Shown here: piece by piece, positions 1-8,603 of the stretch | Numbering within the stretch: the first letter of the stretch is position 1 | How the letters are laid out: every line of letters starts with the position of its first letter | Assembly: GCA_030426665.1 (NCBI GenBank) | Contig: JAUHYD010000004.1 | Location: forward strand, 169,598-233,597 | Length of the DNA: 64,000 nt | Direction of reading: 5' to 3' | Source of the DNA: Bacteroidia bacterium | GTDB lineage: Bacteria; Bacteroidota; Bacteroidia; Chitinophagales; Chitinophagaceae | Translations under genes and position numbers: made by a program | The notes under the pieces: model-generated | What the model was told of the DNA's origin: nothing | The model's input: only the letters and a program-made list of their open reading frames with translations | The model's database searches: none

Positions 1-187
1 AAACGGTAAGAGTACTCTACAAGAAGCTTCTGTTAGCATAACAAACATTTCCGGAAAAGTGATGCAACAAGTTACGGTAACACAAGCTCACAGCACGATA
101 GACATTCACAAGCTACCGCGCGGTATGTATTTTGTACATGTAAGTACTGACACAGATAATTATGTAACCAAATTTGTGAAAGAGTAA
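1..187 (+). CDS. C-terminal end of a T9SS type A-sorted secreted protein (partial)
   Basis: An open frame enters from the left edge and stops at TAA 185-187. The about 60 visible residues form the end of a Por secretion system (T9SS type A) sorting domain: a beta-rich stretch, then the motif LPRGMYFVHV, then the terminal block NYVTKFVKE. This domain directs a periplasmic protein across the outer membrane, where it is cleaved. The segment is clearly similar to the end of the next gene (LPPGMYFVTV, NYVTKLVKE), so the two share a sorting-domain lineage. The catalytic or binding part lies outside the window, so no function can be given. The gap to the next start codon is 11 nt, suggesting co-transcription. 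Confidence 0.85.
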   Translation, partial: NGKSTLQEASVSITNISGKVMQQVTVTQAHSTIDIHKLPRGMYFVHVSTDTDNYVTKFVKE

Positions 188-198
188 AAATAACTGAA

Positions 199-2172
199 AT
201 GCGCAAACTTATCCCGTTGATAGCGATCTGTATCTGGAGCAATGCAACCTATGCTCAGACACCCACTATGCAAGAGAAACTGTACTACACCTGTAAGGTT
301 TGGGGCTTTGTAAAGTATTATCATTCTGAGGTCTCAGTATGCAATGTAAATTGGGATAGCGTACTCATAGATGTATTGCCTGATGTTCGCGCAGCTAGCA
401 CTAATAATGAGTTTAATGATGCGCTAATGCATATGCTTGATGCAGCGGGACCAATGGCTCTTGCTACAACGCCTTACTCAGACACTTTTACAATTGCAAA
501 ATTGAAACAAAACCGTGATTGGTCCTGGATATCAAGTCCTATCTTACGCATAGATGTTCAAATACTACTCGATACTATTAAAAACAACTTCCGCAGGCAC
601 CCTGTCTGTTGGGTAGAGATTAACCACACAATTGGTTCCAATGCTGGTTTTCTACGATTTCCATACGACAGTTTATGCCTAAATGTTAATACCGCTGTAA
701 CTTTTCCAAATATTGATAACAGGTTACTGATGTTTTTTAAATACTGGAACATTATTCGATATTTCAACCCATACAATTATGTATCTGATACTTCATGGGA
801 TACTACGCTATATAACAATGTAGATCGGATAGCATATGCGACAAATGCTAAAGAGCTCTATTTACATCTACTTAAAGTCACAAAATATATTGACGATGCC
901 CATGTTTCTGGTCTGACATATAGTACAACTAATTCGTCACCTCCCGGATACTATACGCCGACAATTCTACTTAGATATGTTCAGGGGGAATATGTTATAG
1001 TTAGGACCTTAGAGTCGGGGGTTCAAGTAGGAGACGCAGTCATTTCTGTTGATGGACTAAGTATGGGACAATGGGAAGATAGCCTCAAATCCTATTATTC
1101 TGTAGGTAGTTTACCAGTTTTCAGGAGGTATGTATGTGAGCATGTTTTAAGAAGAGCAGTTCATAGACAATCCGAAAATTTGACTCTCAAAGACCAAGAA
1201 GGCAGTCTCTATACTTTGACAGTAACATGTCTTGACCCATTAATAGAGAATGTAGGTTTTTTCCAAAACTACATTTTTAGATATCCAGTTGATTCTCTTT
1301 TTAACATCTCTTGGACAACTATGCCGTGCGATGTAGGCTATATGAATCTTGGCAACATTGAGTCTCACGAGGTGGACATGGCGTACAATAATTTGAAAAA
1401 TAAGGATGCTGTTATTATCGATTTCAGAGGATATCCGAGATTTAATTTAACACCTTTGTATGAGAAGTTCCTACCTAACAGAATTGTGTCACAAAAAGTT
1501 TTAACACCTGATATCTTCTACCCTGGAACATTTTTTGAACACTACCAAAGTATTGGGGTAAACAGTAACCCTACTGCCTATACAGGCAAAATAATACTGC
1601 TGTTCGACGAATATACCCAAAGTGCTGCTGAATATGGTTGTATGAATTTTGAGTTGATGTCCGACGTAATAAAAGTTGGTAGCCATACTGCAGGCGCGGA
1701 TGGAACTGTGTGTAGATGGCAATTGACACAGGATATATATACCGGATATACTGGTGTTGGTATGTTTTACCCTAATGGGGATAGTACTCAAAGAGTTGGC
1801 ATTGTACCTGATACGATAGTCACACATACCAGGTCTGCGATATACAACAATAGAGACAATGTATTAGAAACAGCACTTATTATAGCAGGCTGTGACTTAT
1901 TCCTAAATACAAAAAATGTAAAGGCTTTACCACCTTCTATTAGCATCTACCCCAATCCTGCAAACGAAACTGTTACCATCAGCATTAATGGCAATAAAAC
2001 TCTCCAAAATGCGACTGTTTCCATAACTGATATTTCGGCGAGGGTAATGCTGCAAAGTACTGTAACGCAGCCTCAAAGCACAATAGACATTCATACATTA
2101 CCACCGGGCATGTACTTTGTAACTGTAAGAACAGACAAGGATAATTATGTAACCAAACTTGTGAAGGAGTAG
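199..2172 (+). CDS. Secreted S41-family peptidase with T9SS type A sorting domain
   Basis: 657 residues with an N-terminal signal peptide ending near AQT (residues 1-20). The middle carries a PDZ-like stretch (SGVQVGDAVISVDG) followed by the S41 (C-terminal processing / tricorn-like) core: DAVIIDFRGYP, then TQSAAEYG with the likely nucleophile Ser475. Where CtpA-type enzymes have the catalytic Lys (VGEKT...) this protein has His (VGSHTAG), so it may use a tricorn-like triad; that is inference. About 80 C-terminal residues from PSISIYPNPANE onward are a T9SS type A sorting domain, so the enzyme should be surface-exposed or released. The substrate is unknown. It follows a gene with a near-matching sorting domain, probably in one transcript. 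Confidence 0.85.
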   Translation: MRKLIPLIAICIWSNATYAQTPTMQEKLYYTCKVWGFVKYYHSEVSVCNVNWDSVLIDVLPDVRAASTNNEFNDALMHMLDAAGPMALATTPYSDTFTIAKLKQNRDWSWISSPILRIDVQILLDTIKNNFRRHPVCWVEINHTIGSNAGFLRFPYDSLCLNVNTAVTFPNIDNRLLMFFKYWNIIRYFNPYNYVSDTSWDTTLYNNVDRIAYATNAKELYLHLLKVTKYIDDAHVSGLTYSTTNSSPPGYYTPTILLRYVQGEYVIVRTLESGVQVGDAVISVDGLSMGQWEDSLKSYYSVGSLPVFRRYVCEHVLRRAVHRQSENLTLKDQEGSLYTLTVTCLDPLIENVGFFQNYIFRYPVDSLFNISWTTMPCDVGYMNLGNIESHEVDMAYNNLKNKDAVIIDFRGYPRFNLTPLYEKFLPNRIVSQKVLTPDIFYPGTFFEHYQSIGVNSNPTAYTGKIILLFDEYTQSAAEYGCMNFELMSDVIKVGSHTAGADGTVCRWQLTQDIYTGYTGVGMFYPNGDSTQRVGIVPDTIVTHTRSAIYNNRDNVLETALIIAGCDLFLNTKNVKALPPSISIYPNPANETVTISINGNKTLQNATVSITDISARVMLQSTVTQPQSTIDIHTLPPGMYFVTVRTDKDNYVTKLVKE

Positions 2173-2311
2173 GTCTGGAATATGTTGCGTAGGAGACCCC
2201 TATCCCCTTAACCGGGAAATAATAAGCTATACACCAATTTTCCGGATAAGTAACAGCAAGCTCCCCTTTCGAGATGGCGGTAAGTTCCACAAATACCCTT
2301 CAAACTGATTT

Positions 2312-2347
2312 TTTGACTTTCGCCTTACCGTACATGATGTACTTTTG
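2312..2347 (+). promoter_or_regulatory. Candidate Bacteroidota-type promoter for heme A synthase
   Basis: TACTTTTG at 2340-2347 matches the Bacteroidota -7 element TAnnTTTG and lies 20 nt before the GTG start at 2368. A TTTG at 2312-2315 could be the -33 element, but the 24-nt spacer is longer than usual. Only the -7 match is persuasive. Confidence 0.35.
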
Positions 2348-2367
2348 CTTAAAATTCCTTTTCAACG

Positions 2368-3435
2368 GTGGATAATCATAAAAGAAGGGCGGTTGCATGG
2401 TGGTTGATTGCGGGCATCATAATGATAATAATAGAATTCATTATGGGTGGCGTTACCCGGCTTACCGGCTCCGGCCTCTCTATTACCGAGTGGAAACCCA
2501 TTATGGGTGCGCTGCCCCCGCTTTCAGATGCCGACTGGAACAAGGCCTTTGATGGATACAAAAACATAGCCCAGTACAAATACATGAACAGTCATTTTAC
2601 GCTGTCCGATTTTAAGTTCATTTTTTATTGGGAGTGGTCGCACAGATTGTGGGCAAGAATGTTGGGTGTAGTATTTGCTATCGGCTTTGTGTACTTCTAT
2701 GTAAAGAAGTATTTCGACAAGGGCATGATAAAGCCCTTTATCGTCTTGTTCTTGCTGGGTGGACTTCAGGGTTTTATAGGCTGGAAAATGGTGTCAAGCG
2801 GACTGAACGACACAGAGCTTTATGTAAAGCACACCTGGCTGGCAACCCACTTTTTATCTGCGCTCACGCTCATGTGCTATACGCTTTGGTTTGCGCTGCT
2901 GCTACTCATACCTAAGGAGCGTAGAGCTAACCTGCCAAAACTGTTTGGGGGTACATTGGCGATAATATTGCTGCTGTATGTGCAGCTGGCTTATGGCGCA
3001 TTTATGGCCGGTCTGCATGCCGCTAAGAGTGCAGCCACATGGCCTACCATCAATGGCGACTGGATACCTGCAGGAATGGGTAGCAATAGTTTTGTCAGCA
3101 ACCCCATCAATGTGCAGTTTATGCACAGGGGGCTAGCCTACCTGTTGCTGATAAGTGTGATAGTGTGGTTTGTGTACGCAATGCGCGCTGCAAAGAAAAG
3201 TGGTTCCGGCTTGCTTATTGCCACGGCTAAGTGGCCGCTTTTACTGATATTGGTACAGGTAGCACTTGGCATAACTACTTTGCTTTGCGCCCCCCTTATT
3301 ACGTTTGCAAAATTTGGTGTGTACGAATCACTGGCAGAGCTACATCAGTTGGTTGCGATGTTTTTGTTGATGTCTATGGTTGTTAATTTGTACGTTGCCG
3401 GTCGCTCAACTTCCGTTAGCGTTTCTGAAGGGTAA
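2368..3435 (+). CDS. ctaA: Heme A synthase, COX15/CtaA family
   Basis: 355 residues, polytopic, with eight predicted membrane segments. The family features are the first helix followed by GGVTRLTGSGLSITEWKP, and the four heme-ligand or active-site histidines in HRLW, HTWLATHF, HRGLAYL and HQLVAM. It oxidises the methyl group of heme O to give heme A for aa3/caa3-type terminal oxidases in the inner membrane. Length and motif order are those of the long (proteobacterial/mitochondrial) COX15 type. The start is GTG at 2368, just downstream of a TAnnTTTG element. No ctaB or cytochrome oxidase genes are visible nearby. It converges on the PspC gene with a 16-nt gap. Confidence 0.95.
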   Translation: MDNHKRRAVAWWLIAGIIMIIIEFIMGGVTRLTGSGLSITEWKPIMGALPPLSDADWNKAFDGYKNIAQYKYMNSHFTLSDFKFIFYWEWSHRLWARMLGVVFAIGFVYFYVKKYFDKGMIKPFIVLFLLGGLQGFIGWKMVSSGLNDTELYVKHTWLATHFLSALTLMCYTLWFALLLLIPKERRANLPKLFGGTLAIILLLYVQLAYGAFMAGLHAAKSAATWPTINGDWIPAGMGSNSFVSNPINVQFMHRGLAYLLLISVIVWFVYAMRAAKKSGSGLLIATAKWPLLLILVQVALGITTLLCAPLITFAKFGVYESLAELHQLVAMFLLMSMVVNLYVAGRSTSVSVSEG

Positions 3436-3451
3436 TACGGTTATTATTCTA

Positions 3452-4108
3452 TTATTTCTTTTTACTGAAAAAATCTTTCAGGTCGTTGCTCATGCGCTCT
3501 CCACGCTTTTTCAGGTCTTGCAGGTCTTCTCCGAACGAGTTAGATATGTCATGAAAAGACACGGGGTTGCCCCCGTGCATATTGTATAGTTCTTCGTACG
3601 TTTTAGCGGCCGGAATTATCGCCCATGCTATCAGGTAAGCAAATAAGCCTATACCCAATGAAAAGAACAATACAGCCATAATCAGTCTGATAATAACCGG
3701 GTCAATATCAAAGTAAACGGCCATACCGCTACACACACCGCCTATCATCTTATCGAATGGGTTTCTGAGCAGCCTTCGCTGGCTGGGCTGATAGTTTGTT
3801 TGGTAATTGTAGCTCGTGTGTTTGGGACCGGTCGGTTCCGCTGCACCTTCTTCTTCAAGTTCATTGGCAGCGCCAAGCGTTTCTTTAACCTTACTTACAT
3901 CTGCCTTGTCAATAGCTACCGCACCATTGCTCATCCGGATGGCAAATAGCTCGGCTATACGGTTCTCTATGTCTTCTATTATTTCTTTACCTTCTTCTCC
4001 GGTAAACTGCCTTTTCAGCGAGTTGATATACTCCTTCAGTACAGCACAGGCATCTTCCTCTATGGGAATCAGACGACCGGCAAGGTTAATTTGAATGACT
4101 TGTTGCAT
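3452..4108 (-). CDS. PspC-domain membrane protein
   Basis: 218 residues. The N-terminal half (about 1-85) is a soluble domain typical of Bacteroidota PspC proteins (KEIIEDIENRIAELF). The PspC domain follows at about residues 115-175, with NPFDKMIGGVCSGMAVYFDIDP and two hydrophobic segments, then a charged tail ending FFSKKK. PspC proteins sense or respond to envelope stress; the exact partner in this lineage is not established. It sits 14 nt downstream of a PadR regulator on the same strand. That arrangement is common in Bacteroidota and suggests PadR controls this gene. ATG at 4108 is the clear start. Confidence 0.85.
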   Translation of the reverse strand: MQQVIQINLAGRLIPIEEDACAVLKEYINSLKRQFTGEEGKEIIEDIENRIAELFAIRMSNGAVAIDKADVSKVKETLGAANELEEEGAAEPTGPKHTSYNYQTNYQPSQRRLLRNPFDKMIGGVCSGMAVYFDIDPVIIRLIMAVLFFSLGIGLFAYLIAWAIIPAAKTYEELYNMHGGNPVSFHDISNSFGEDLQDLKKRGERMSNDLKDFFSKKK

Positions 4109-4122
4109 ATGGTTTAGATTAT

Positions 4123-4461
4123 TTAGTTGTTAGTGGTTAGATGATCAACTGACGTACTCAGGTCCTTCCAGGCGGTATGCAGTTGTTTGTAGAAATTAGT
4201 TCCGTCGTCTGTGAGCGTGAAGTACTTGCGTGGCGGTCCCGATACAGACTCCTCCCAGCGGTAGCTCAGCATCCCGGCATTCTTTAGTCTCGTAAGTAGC
4301 GGATATAGTGTGCCCTCCAGCACCACAAGTTTCGCAGATTTAAGTTGCTCCAGAATATCACTCGGGTAAGCCTCTCCCTGCTTTTGTATAATGCCAAGTA
4401 TGCATAGCTCAAGCAATCCCTTGCGCATCTGTGATTCGGTATTCTCTATTGTCATTGCCAT
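4123..4461 (-). CDS. PadR-family transcriptional regulator
   Basis: 112 residues forming a winged-helix PadR domain: RKGLLELCILGII, then the recognition region GEAYPSDILEQL, then LEGTLYPLLTRLKNAGML, and the wing with GPPRKYFTLTDDG. Length fits the short PadR subfamily-2 type with a minimal C-terminal dimerisation helix. It is the first gene of a two-gene unit with the PspC protein 14 nt downstream. By analogy with similar pairs it probably represses its own operon. The ligand is unknown. Start codon ATG at 4461, with an alternative ATG two codons in. Confidence 0.88.
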   Translation of the reverse strand: MAMTIENTESQMRKGLLELCILGIIQKQGEAYPSDILEQLKSAKLVVLEGTLYPLLTRLKNAGMLSYRWEESVSGPPRKYFTLTDDGTNFYKQLHTAWKDLSTSVDHLTTNN

Positions 4462-4590
4462 GATACCTGCAAATATAGGTAAAAAACAGTATTATGCAAT
4501 ACAAAGTACCTTGTTAAAGTTTTTTCAACGGATATAATTTCCCCACTACCATTTGGTATCCATCATTTTCTGACGCAGGAATTGAAATTG

Positions 4591-5616
4591 CTACAAGCCC
4601 TGAAACTGTTTCAGGAAGCGCACATCGTTTTGAGAATAGAGGCGGAGGTCGTTGACCTGAAACTTAATCTGAGTGATACGCTCCACGCCCATACCAAACG
4701 CAAAACCGGTGTACTCGTCCGGGTCAATGCCGAAGTTCCGAAGCATATTAGGATGTACCATTCCACAACCCAGTATCTCCACCCAGCCGGTATGCTTACA
4801 CAGGCTGCAACCGGAGCCGCTACATACCGTGCATGATATGTCCATCTCTGCACTTGGCTCTGTAAAAGGGAAGTAAGAAGGACGAAAGCGTACTTTAGTA
4901 TCTGTCCCGAACATTTCAGTGACGAAGTAATACAGTGTTTGTTTAAGGTCGGCAAAAGAGACGTTTTTATCTACATATAAGCCTTCGCACTGGTGGAAGA
5001 AGCAATGCGCCCTGGCAGATATAGTTTCGTTTCGGTACACACGCCCCGGACAAATAATGCGAACGGGCAGCGGTTGTGTTTCCAGTATGCGTGCCTGTAC
5101 CGACGAGGTATGTGTACGCAGCACCCAATCAGGGTTTTGAGCTACGTAAAACGTGTCCTGCATATCCCGTGCCGTATGATGCTCCGGCATATTTAGCGAG
5201 GTGAAATTGTGCCAGTCGTCCTCTATCTCAGGGCCGGTAGCCACACTAAAACCCAATCGCTCAAAAATGCTGACAATTTCATTTTCCACCACCTTCAGCG
5301 GATGACGGGTACCTGCAGGAATGGAAGCACCAGGCAAAGTAATATCAACAGTAGGACCTCCGGACGGTGCAGCATCCTTCAGTTGGCTGAACGCTTCGTA
5401 CTTGCCCTCTGCAAGTTTCTTAAAGTTGTTCAGCATGAGCCCGGCTTCGCGCCGTCCTTCCGGTGGCACGCTTTTCATCTCTGTGGATAGTTGCTTTACT
5501 AATCCCTTTGTACCGAGAAACTTTATGCGGAATTGCTCCAGCTCATTAGCATCGGTGGGGTTGAATGCATTAATCTCTTGCTCTAATACTTGTATCTGTT
5601 CCTGTAAGGATGGCAT
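4591..5616 (-). CDS. pheS: Phenylalanyl-tRNA synthetase alpha subunit
   Basis: 341 residues from ATG at 5616, matching the usual PheS length. An in-frame upstream extension to 5688 adds 24 residues unlike the family and is rejected. The N-terminal coiled-coil tRNA-binding arm is followed by the class II core: PLPVRIICPGRVYRNE (motif 2 region), the hairpin with HQCEGLYVD, and motif 3 GFAFGMGVERI. A cysteine cluster CTVCSGSGCSLC lies before WVEILGCGMVHP and is usual in this lineage's PheS. The enzyme charges tRNA-Phe as an alpha2beta2 tetramer; pheT is not in the window. Confidence 0.96.
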   Translation of the reverse strand: MPSLQEQIQVLEQEINAFNPTDANELEQFRIKFLGTKGLVKQLSTEMKSVPPEGRREAGLMLNNFKKLAEGKYEAFSQLKDAAPSGGPTVDITLPGASIPAGTRHPLKVVENEIVSIFERLGFSVATGPEIEDDWHNFTSLNMPEHHTARDMQDTFYVAQNPDWVLRTHTSSVQARILETQPLPVRIICPGRVYRNETISARAHCFFHQCEGLYVDKNVSFADLKQTLYYFVTEMFGTDTKVRFRPSYFPFTEPSAEMDISCTVCSGSGCSLCKHTGWVEILGCGMVHPNMLRNFGIDPDEYTGFAFGMGVERITQIKFQVNDLRLYSQNDVRFLKQFQGL

Positions 5617-5813
5617 GCCACAAAGATATTGTGTATCTGCTAAAGTAAAAACCTGAAATATGTGCGATGCGTAGCCTAACTGCATCATCGGTTTCGAATA
5701 CTGCTCATGCCCCTAGTTCTTATCCCATTAATTTGGATTAATAATATCCTCTCTGGTTCACAAAGGCTTCGCCAATTTGTGGGATTTCCTTTTTTATTGG
5801 TTTTTTGCCTTAA

Positions 5814-7013
5814 CTAAATTTGAGGCGGGGTAAACTGAGTTTGCATCATTATACTTTTACAGCTGACGAAATCTTCTATGCGTTTCATCAAATAGTAATC
5901 CAAATTATCTTTATTCATACCTGACACTCTTACATACTTGATAAACTCTTTTGAATCCATTACATGTAACATGATGTCATTTTCAACCATACTCTCAAAA
6001 ATTTTCATCTCTATTTTCGTCCAATCACCGAATGGCAATAACTCAGACACAATGACAATGCAATGAGGTATGAAACTCTTATTAAAAACGATTTCTCTTT
6101 TGGTTGAGTCATGAATGGGCGCATTTTTTGCCACCTTTTTAGACGCACCAATTAACTGATTAATAGCTTTACTAATTTGGTTTTGCAAATTTGCCACTTT
6201 CCTGTCCATTGATCGGTCTTTTTCAGAACAGTATATAGACATTGCCTTGGTTTCTATGAGAAAAATTCCAAAATCAGAAAATGCTAGAATATCTGTTAAC
6301 TCTCTATAATTTTTTTTGTGCGGAATGGTAGGATTTTTGAAAATCTGCTTTCTAAATGTACTTTCAAGCATGGCGAGAATCTCATGTTCCAAATAGCCCC
6401 CCTCATCTTTGCTTTCTGTTTCTAGTTCACTAACATCATTATCGCCATAAACATAGTTCCTCATCAAATGCCAGTCGGTCAATTTACCCTCAACAATCGC
6501 TGTCTCAATTTTTTCTACATTCCTATACTTTCTTTCTATGCCCAAACTAAAATCAAAACAATCTAAAGACTGTTTTACTTCATTAGTGAAGTCTCCCACA
6601 TATAAATTCTCTGAGGCACCTATAAGCCTTAACACTCTTGTCCTATCATCTGCTTTAAAAGTTAATTTCGCAGTTGCTACTAATATAGTTAATTCGCTAT
6701 GGAAATGTATATAGACGCTTTCGCTATTCATTATTCTTTCAAGAGACGAGTGTTCGTCTAAATAGTGATTTGTGCCTGTTATTGAAAGGTAATGTATGGG
6801 ATCATCAAAAATTCTCGTACCAATATGGAATATAGCCGGTTGCTTATTGCTGTCTTTTCCGAAAGTGAAATATATTGAACAACCGTTTATTAGTGACTTT
6901 ATGGTTAAAGAAGGTGCCTTAATCATTACTTTCGAACCATACTCGTCACTAATATACCAAGTACACAGAGGTTCATTAAGTAACTCTCGATAAATTCTAT
7001 CTTCTTTCTTCAT
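5814..7013 (-). CDS. Unknown protein with a PD-(D/E)XK nuclease-like (NERD-like) segment
   Basis: 399 residues, no signal peptide or membrane segment, and visibly more AT-rich than its neighbours. The first 180 residues match nothing I recognise. The second half looks like a restriction-endonuclease fold: a helix with HEILAMLES, then TDILAFSDFGIFLIETKAM, where Asp241 and Glu254-x-Lys256 have the D-x(n)-ExK spacing of PD-(D/E)XK and NERD domains. A helical region (NQISKAINQLIGASKK) and a hydrophobic strand (IPHCIVIVSELLPFG) follow, again as in NERD proteins. A defence, repair or nucleic-acid-processing role is possible but unproven. It stands alone, with a terminator-like hairpin upstream and pheS downstream. 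Confidence 0.6.
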   Translation of the reverse strand: MKKEDRIYRELLNEPLCTWYISDEYGSKVMIKAPSLTIKSLINGCSIYFTFGKDSNKQPAIFHIGTRIFDDPIHYLSITGTNHYLDEHSSLERIMNSESVYIHFHSELTILVATAKLTFKADDRTRVLRLIGASENLYVGDFTNEVKQSLDCFDFSLGIERKYRNVEKIETAIVEGKLTDWHLMRNYVYGDNDVSELETESKDEGGYLEHEILAMLESTFRKQIFKNPTIPHKKNYRELTDILAFSDFGIFLIETKAMSIYCSEKDRSMDRKVANLQNQISKAINQLIGASKKVAKNAPIHDSTKREIVFNKSFIPHCIVIVSELLPFGDWTKIEMKIFESMVENDIMLHVMDSKEFIKYVRVSGMNKDNLDYYLMKRIEDFVSCKSIMMQTQFTPPQI

Positions 7014-7105
7014 ATTGCAAATTTACAGATAACACAGTGTCTCCCCCTATGTCTGTCTCTGCCCTTCATAAGTCCTCACCGATACATGCCAGCCAAGTTA
7101 ACAAA

Positions 7106-7137
7106 TAAAGCAGTCACGTATAAACGCAACTGCTTTA
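7106..7137 (-). terminator. Hairpin, probable terminator of the methyltransferase gene
   Basis: Nine-base perfect stem (7106-7114 with 7129-7137, TAAAGCAGT/ACTGCTTTA) with a 14-nt loop. On the minus strand it is followed by a T-rich stretch (TTTGTTAAC). It lies between the end of the methyltransferase gene and the start of the next minus-strand gene. Confidence 0.5.
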
Positions 7138-7192
7138 ATTTAATGTTTGTTTTCTAACTGGTGCCTTATAATAGTCTGCCTGACGGTATCAC

Positions 7193-8227
7193 CTATTTGT
7201 AGGCAACCACGGCACTAGTAGGACCGGTAAGTGGAATAATAGCAGTAGACTTAAAACCTACTTGCTTCGCCCATTTGTCGAAATCGGCAAATGAATAATC
7301 AAATCCTTCTGCTGTTTCGATAAGCATATTCAGGCTCATCATCATTCCAAAAGCATTCTCCTTTCTCTCACTGTCTATAACGGCTTCGATGGCGATAAAA
7401 GCACCTCCATCCGGCAGTGCATCATATGCGTTTTGCATAAGCTTCAGTTTGTTCTCTTCATTCCAGTCGTGCAGGATATTACCCATTGCAATAACATCTG
7501 CATGTGGCAACGCCTCGTTGAAAAAATCACCACTTATAGCTTGAACACGGTCGGATAGCTGAAAGTCAGCAATGTTCTTTTTTGCGATCGGCTCAACAGG
7601 TGGCAAGTCTAATGAGGTACAACTCATATGTGGCTGATGTTTGGCTACCATCACCGACAGCACCCCTCCGGAACCTCCTGCATCAAGGAACGTCTTGTAT
7701 TTAGAAAAATCGAACGCATTTGCCAATGTCATAAAATTTCCCATTTGCATTCCTGTCATTGCTTTTATAAAGCCGTTCAGCCGTTCCGGATCACTATACA
7801 ACTGTTCAAAGATGGGCCCTTGGCCAGTCTTTACTTCATTTTGTGCCAGACCAGTCTGCAAACCTTCTCCCAGACCGCCCCAGAATCCATAAAGGCGATC
7901 GTTGAGCATTTCCAGCATACCACCTATGTAGCTTGGTTTTGCTTTGTCCAGAAAGGTATCAGTATCTACGCTGTTTGAATAAGTGGCCGTCTCTAGTAGT
8001 CCTTCTCTTTTCAGAAAGCCAAAAACATAAAGCGCATCCAGGAAGTCGTACAAATGCCTGTCTGTACATTTTAGATGCAGCATGGTTTTAATTTCCTTTG
8101 CTGTCATACTCTTTTGGGCCAGATGTGTGAATAGTTCGAAACTCACTGCTGTCAAAAGTATTTTTGATGCCCAAAACCCTGTTCCGATTTGCATGATTTT
8201 AGACGGGTCTGTTTGTTGTTCTGTCAT
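7193..8227 (-). CDS. SAM-dependent O-methyltransferase (Methyltransf_2 family)
   Basis: 344 residues from ATG at 8227; the longer reading from 8272 adds a non-family extension. An N-terminal winged-helix dimerisation domain (about 1-100, KEIKTMLHLKCTDRHLYDFLDAL) precedes the Rossmann SAM-binding domain with DAGGSGGVLSVMVA, LDLPPV and GDFF. The catalytic-type motif is GNILHDW, where the His of HDW acts as general base in hydroxyindole and flavonoid O-methyltransferases. The family acts on small hydroxylated aromatics or polyketides. No biosynthetic cluster surrounds it, so the substrate cannot be guessed. Confidence 0.85.
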   Translation of the reverse strand: MTEQQTDPSKIMQIGTGFWASKILLTAVSFELFTHLAQKSMTAKEIKTMLHLKCTDRHLYDFLDALYVFGFLKREGLLETATYSNSVDTDTFLDKAKPSYIGGMLEMLNDRLYGFWGGLGEGLQTGLAQNEVKTGQGPIFEQLYSDPERLNGFIKAMTGMQMGNFMTLANAFDFSKYKTFLDAGGSGGVLSVMVAKHQPHMSCTSLDLPPVEPIAKKNIADFQLSDRVQAISGDFFNEALPHADVIAMGNILHDWNEENKLKLMQNAYDALPDGGAFIAIEAVIDSERKENAFGMMMSLNMLIETAEGFDYSFADFDKWAKQVGFKSTAIIPLTGPTSAVVAYK

Positions 8228-8603
8228 AGTTTTTATGTTTAGTGGATGAAAGTCGATGAAAGTAGTGTACACAGTTTGGATTCACAACTATATTAGACCA
8301 TTTTATTCGGTATTGAATGTTAGGTGTGGAGGTACGCCGGAACTTTTGTCACCTCCTGTATTGTCGGGGCATTGAAATTCCCGTCTTCGCAAGTCGCTGC
8401 ATTTCTTGCCGGCATGCGCATCCCCCAAAAGCAGCTGCAATTAATTGCCAACTTCCATCATAGCATTATGTACACACACCCACTTCTCGACACTGTTCTA
8501 ACAACTCAAATATTTGTTTATTTTGTGCAGTTGGAGCAGCCTTCAACCAGATGCATGAAAGTTATGTCGAAAAAAATTCAATAAGTTTAAAAACACACAC
8601 AGC
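8228..8603. other. Intergenic region without a supported gene
   Basis: 376 nt between divergently transcribed genes. A minus-strand open stretch at 8320-8421 would encode a short peptide containing GNFNAPTIQEV and PAYLHT. It has no recognisable family or leader and may be a decayed fragment. No tRNA or clear operator is visible. It must hold the promoters of both flanking genes, but no convincing TAnnTTTG element with a -33 partner was found. Confidence 0.5.

Noticed and set aside
5759-5796. Hairpin CACAAAGGC...GCCAATTTGTG followed by a T-rich run, terminator-like on the plus strand
   Set aside because: Both flanking genes are on the minus strand, so it has no plus-strand transcript to end, and on the minus strand it lacks a T-run.
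8320-8421. Short minus-strand ORF with GNFNAPTIQEV and PAYLHT, faintly like the tail of a cytochrome c peroxidase
   Set aside because: Too short, no heme motif (CxxCH), no clear start or leader, and the similarity is only by eye.
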